8,023 nt of DNA from CBIFWW01 sp966186435. GTDB lineage: Bacteria > Pseudomonadota > Gammaproteobacteria > Enterobacterales > Enterobacteriaceae. The stretch is taken from NCBI GenBank assembly GCA_966186435.1, contig CBIFWW010000146.1, positions 1 to 8,023 of the forward strand, given 5' to 3'. Made by a program: the position numbers and the translations under genes. Below are positions 6,776-8,023 of this stretch, piece after piece. Below the pieces are notes generated by a model. The model was not told where the DNA came from, made no database searches, and saw nothing but the letters and a program-made list of their open reading frames with translations. How positions within the stretch are numbered: the first letter of the stretch is position 1; each line of letters opens with the position of its first letter.

Positions 6776-7684
6776 TTATTTTTCGCCAGTGCGGCCTGGA
6801 TTGGTACGGCCACCGCCGCTGCGCCCACCGCTGCGACGTGGCGCATTGTTGGTGGTTTCATGGCGTTTCACTGCACGACGAATCTGATTAGACTTCATCC
6901 GGCGGCGATCTTTTTCAACGGCTACTTTACTGCTGGTTTCAGCAGGTAATTCAACCAGTTCACGCAGGTAGTTGGTTTGCGCAAGATCAAGCTCGGTGTA
7001 ACCACCGCGCGGCAGGCCTTTAGGCAATGGTATATCACCGTAGCGCACGCGGATTAAACGGCTGACTTGTACACCGACTGCTTCCCACAAGCGGCGAACT
7101 TCACGGTTGCGCCCTTCAGTCAGGGTGACGTTATACCACTGGTTGATCCCTTCCCCACCGGTAAATTTAATGGTTTTGAAGGCGGCCGGGCCATCTTCCA
7201 GTTGCACGCCACGGCTCAGATCGCGGATTTTACTGTCTTCGATTTGGCCGAATACCCGCACCGCGTATTCACGTTCAACTTCACGGCTTGGGTGCATCAG
7301 GCGGTTGGCCAGCTCACCATCAGTGGTGAACAGCAGCAGACCGCAGGTATTTACGTCCAGGCGGCCCACGGCAATCCAACGCGCGCCGCGCAATTTAGGT
7401 AAACGGTCAAATACCGTTGGGCGGCCTTCTGGATCGCTGCGGGTGCAAAGTTCGCCTTCCGGCTTGTAATACGCCAGCACCCGGCAGATTTGTTCAGCGG
7501 ATTCGCGGATTGAAATCAAGTGACCGTCAATACGGATACGCAAGCCTGGGGTAATTTCTACGCGGTCGCCCAGCGTAGCAATTTTGCCGTCTACGCTAAC
7601 GCGCCCGGCAGAAATAATAGTTTCGATTTCACGGCGGGAACCGTGACCGGCACGGGCCAGAACTTTCTGTAACTTCTCGCTCAT
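6776..7684 (-). CDS. rluB: RluB, 23S rRNA pseudouridine(2605) synthase
   Basis: A 302-residue member of the RsuA/RluB/E/F pseudouridine synthase family. RluB converts U2605 of 23S rRNA to pseudouridine during large-subunit assembly. An S4 RNA-binding domain lies at about residues 3-60 (KLQKVLARAGHGSRREIE). The catalytic domain follows, with catalytic Asp110 in GRLDVNTCGLLLFT and the family motif EGRNREVRRLWEAVG. The basic C-terminal tail (KDRRRMKSNQIRRAVKR) ends in an Arg/Gly-rich stretch, APRRSGGRSGGGRTNPGR, making the protein about 11 residues longer than E. coli RluB. The ATG at 7682-7684 is preceded by GAGGAA (7690-7695) at a good distance. It is convergent with yciK. Intact. Confidence 0.97.
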   Translation of the reverse strand: MSEKLQKVLARAGHGSRREIETIISAGRVSVDGKIATLGDRVEITPGLRIRIDGHLISIRESAEQICRVLAYYKPEGELCTRSDPEGRPTVFDRLPKLRGARWIAVGRLDVNTCGLLLFTTDGELANRLMHPSREVEREYAVRVFGQIEDSKIRDLSRGVQLEDGPAAFKTIKFTGGEGINQWYNVTLTEGRNREVRRLWEAVGVQVSRLIRVRYGDIPLPKGLPRGGYTELDLAQTNYLRELVELPAETSSKVAVEKDRRRMKSNQIRRAVKRHETTNNAPRRSGGRSGGGRTNPGRTGEK

Positions 7685-7733
7685 TGAGCTTCCTCGGGTG
7701 TCGCCTTCACAGGCGTCTGAATATATTCGCCAG

Positions 7734-7765
7734 CAGTAAGTTAGTTTAAATTAACTAACCTACTG
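7734..7765. repeat. 32-bp imperfect inverted repeat upstream of rluB
   Basis: CAGTA-A-GTTAGTT (7734-7746) and AACTAAC-C-TACTG (7753-7765) are 13-base arms with a single mismatch around the 6-nt centre TAAATT. It lies about 50-80 bp upstream of the rluB start codon. It could be an operator for a dimeric regulator or a hairpin in the rluB leader. The arms share AACTA with TrpR operators, but the centre spacing differs, so I do not call it a TrpR site. Confidence 0.6.
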
Positions 7766-7792
7766 ATATTTAATCTTTTCAGGGGCACAGTG

Positions 7793-7820
7793 AAATCCGG
7801 CATGCCGGGTTTTTGTTCTT
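7793..7820 (+). terminator. Plus-strand terminator-like hairpin with no obvious upstream gene
   Basis: AAATCCGG (7793-7800) pairs with CCGGGTTT (7805-7812) around CATG, eight pairs with one U-G wobble, followed by TTTGTTCTTT through about 7820. It sits inside an outer perfect 7-bp repeat, TCAGGGG (7779-7785) and CCCCTGA (7824-7830). On the minus strand no U-tract follows, so it would end plus-strand transcription. The only plus-strand DNA upstream is antisense to the rluB leader and coding region. Confidence 0.5.
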
Positions 7821-7829
7821 TATCCCCTG

Positions 7830-7856
7830 ATTCGTGGGCAGATATACTACACGAAT
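7830..7856. promoter_or_regulatory. Inverted repeat over a TATACT box, possible promoter/operator
   Basis: ATTCGTG (7830-7836) and CACGAAT (7850-7856) are perfect 7-bp arms 13 nt apart. The spacer holds TATACT (7843-7848), a five-of-six -10 box for rightward transcription, with only a poor -35 (TTATCC, 7820-7825) 17 nt upstream. Read leftward the same spacer offers TATATC, 16 nt from a poor TTTTGC, which would serve rluB. The layout resembles an operator overlapping a promoter, but direction and regulator are unknown. Confidence 0.3.
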
Positions 7857-7985
7857 TTTAGTGCAAAAGGGTTTTATCGTGCCAGGAATTGCTGGCTAAC
7901 TGAAAATGAGCTGCCTCTTAGCCACTGCCGCTATCACGCTGCGGGTCCAGGCAGCGGGATCCCTCTAAAAAGGCATGAAGTGAAA

Positions 7986-8001
7986 GCCAAGCTACCTTGG
8001 C
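7986..8001 (-). terminator. Possible weak terminator for a minus-strand gene beyond the right edge
   Basis: GCCAAG (7986-7991) and CTTGGC (7996-8001) form a perfect 6-bp stem with a 4-nt loop. On the minus strand TTTCACTTC follows, a modest U-rich run. In E. coli the genes upstream of rluB lie on the same strand as rluB, so this could end such a gene just right of the window. The stem is short and no coding end is seen in the last 22 bases, so the call is tentative. Confidence 0.35.
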
Positions 8002-8023
8002 ATTACTAATATTAGGTAAATTC

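Larger units (their letters stand above)
7685..8023. other. Non-coding region upstream of rluB
   Basis: No convincing gene is visible in these 339 bp on either strand. The stretch is rich in inverted repeats: a 32-bp dyad (7734-7765), a nested hairpin (7779-7830) containing a plus-strand terminator, a repeat over a TATACT box (7830-7856), and hairpins at 7881-7896, 7937-7956 and 7986-8001. The rluB promoter should lie here, but I cannot choose one. In E. coli the genes upstream of rluB run on the same strand as rluB, and none of their coding sequence reaches this window. Confidence 0.6.

Noticed and set aside
7740..7759. TrpR operator, because the trp operon is nearby in E. coli
   Set aside because: Only AACTA matches; the CTAG cores and their central spacing are absent.
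7881..7965. Cobalamin riboswitch, prompted by GCCACTG and the missing btuR
   Set aside because: The conserved B12-box and the other core motifs of that riboswitch are not present on either strand.
7906..7968. 20-codon plus-strand frame, MSCLLATAAITLRVQAAGSL, as a leader peptide
   Set aside because: No Shine-Dalgarno sequence precedes the ATG, there is no run of regulatory codons (no Trp, for instance) and no attenuator-type terminator follows within the window.
1..8023. A new defence, mobile or biosynthetic system
   Set aside because: All long frames on the coding strands are recognisable, intact housekeeping genes in conserved order, with no foreign-looking insert, CRISPR-like repeats or transposase.

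Overview
This window is an ordinary chromosomal housekeeping block from a gamma-proteobacterium of the order Enterobacterales. Gene content, order, orientation and protein lengths match the conserved cysB - topA - yciN - sohB - yciK - (btuR) - rluB neighbourhood near the trp operon in Escherichia coli, shown here in reverse. Proteins are close to, but clearly diverged from, the E. coli versions as I remember them. The missing btuR and the moderate base composition (by eye near 50% G+C) point to a genus outside the Escherichia/Salmonella core. I cannot name it from this sequence.

Layout, left to right: the extreme left edge may hold the first codons of the small membrane protein YmiA (minus, cut by the window). 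Then come cysB (minus, 113-1087) with its terminator at 82-104; topA (minus, 1295-3892) with a strong terminator at 1255-1276; a 398-bp divergent control region; yciN (plus, 4291-4542); a terminator shared by yciN and the convergent sohB (minus, 4629-5678); a 250-bp divergent control region; yciK (plus, 5929-6690); a terminator serving the convergent rluB (minus, 6776-7684); and a 339-bp right-hand stretch with no convincing gene but several inverted repeats and one plus-strand terminator-like hairpin.

Functionally the genes are a mixed set: cysteine-regulon activator (CysB), DNA supercoiling control (TopA), an uncharacterised DUF2498 protein (YciN), an inner-membrane S49 peptidase (SohB), a short-chain dehydrogenase (YciK) and a 23S rRNA pseudouridine synthase (RluB). 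Each appears to be its own transcription unit, with promoters and terminators between nearly all pairs. All six protein genes look intact, with catalytic or ligand residues in the positions expected for the families.

I found no mobile element, CRISPR array, tRNA, rRNA, defence cassette or phage gene, and no sign of an undescribed system. The most noteworthy points are the absence of btuR between yciK and rluB, and the unexplained inverted repeats upstream of rluB.
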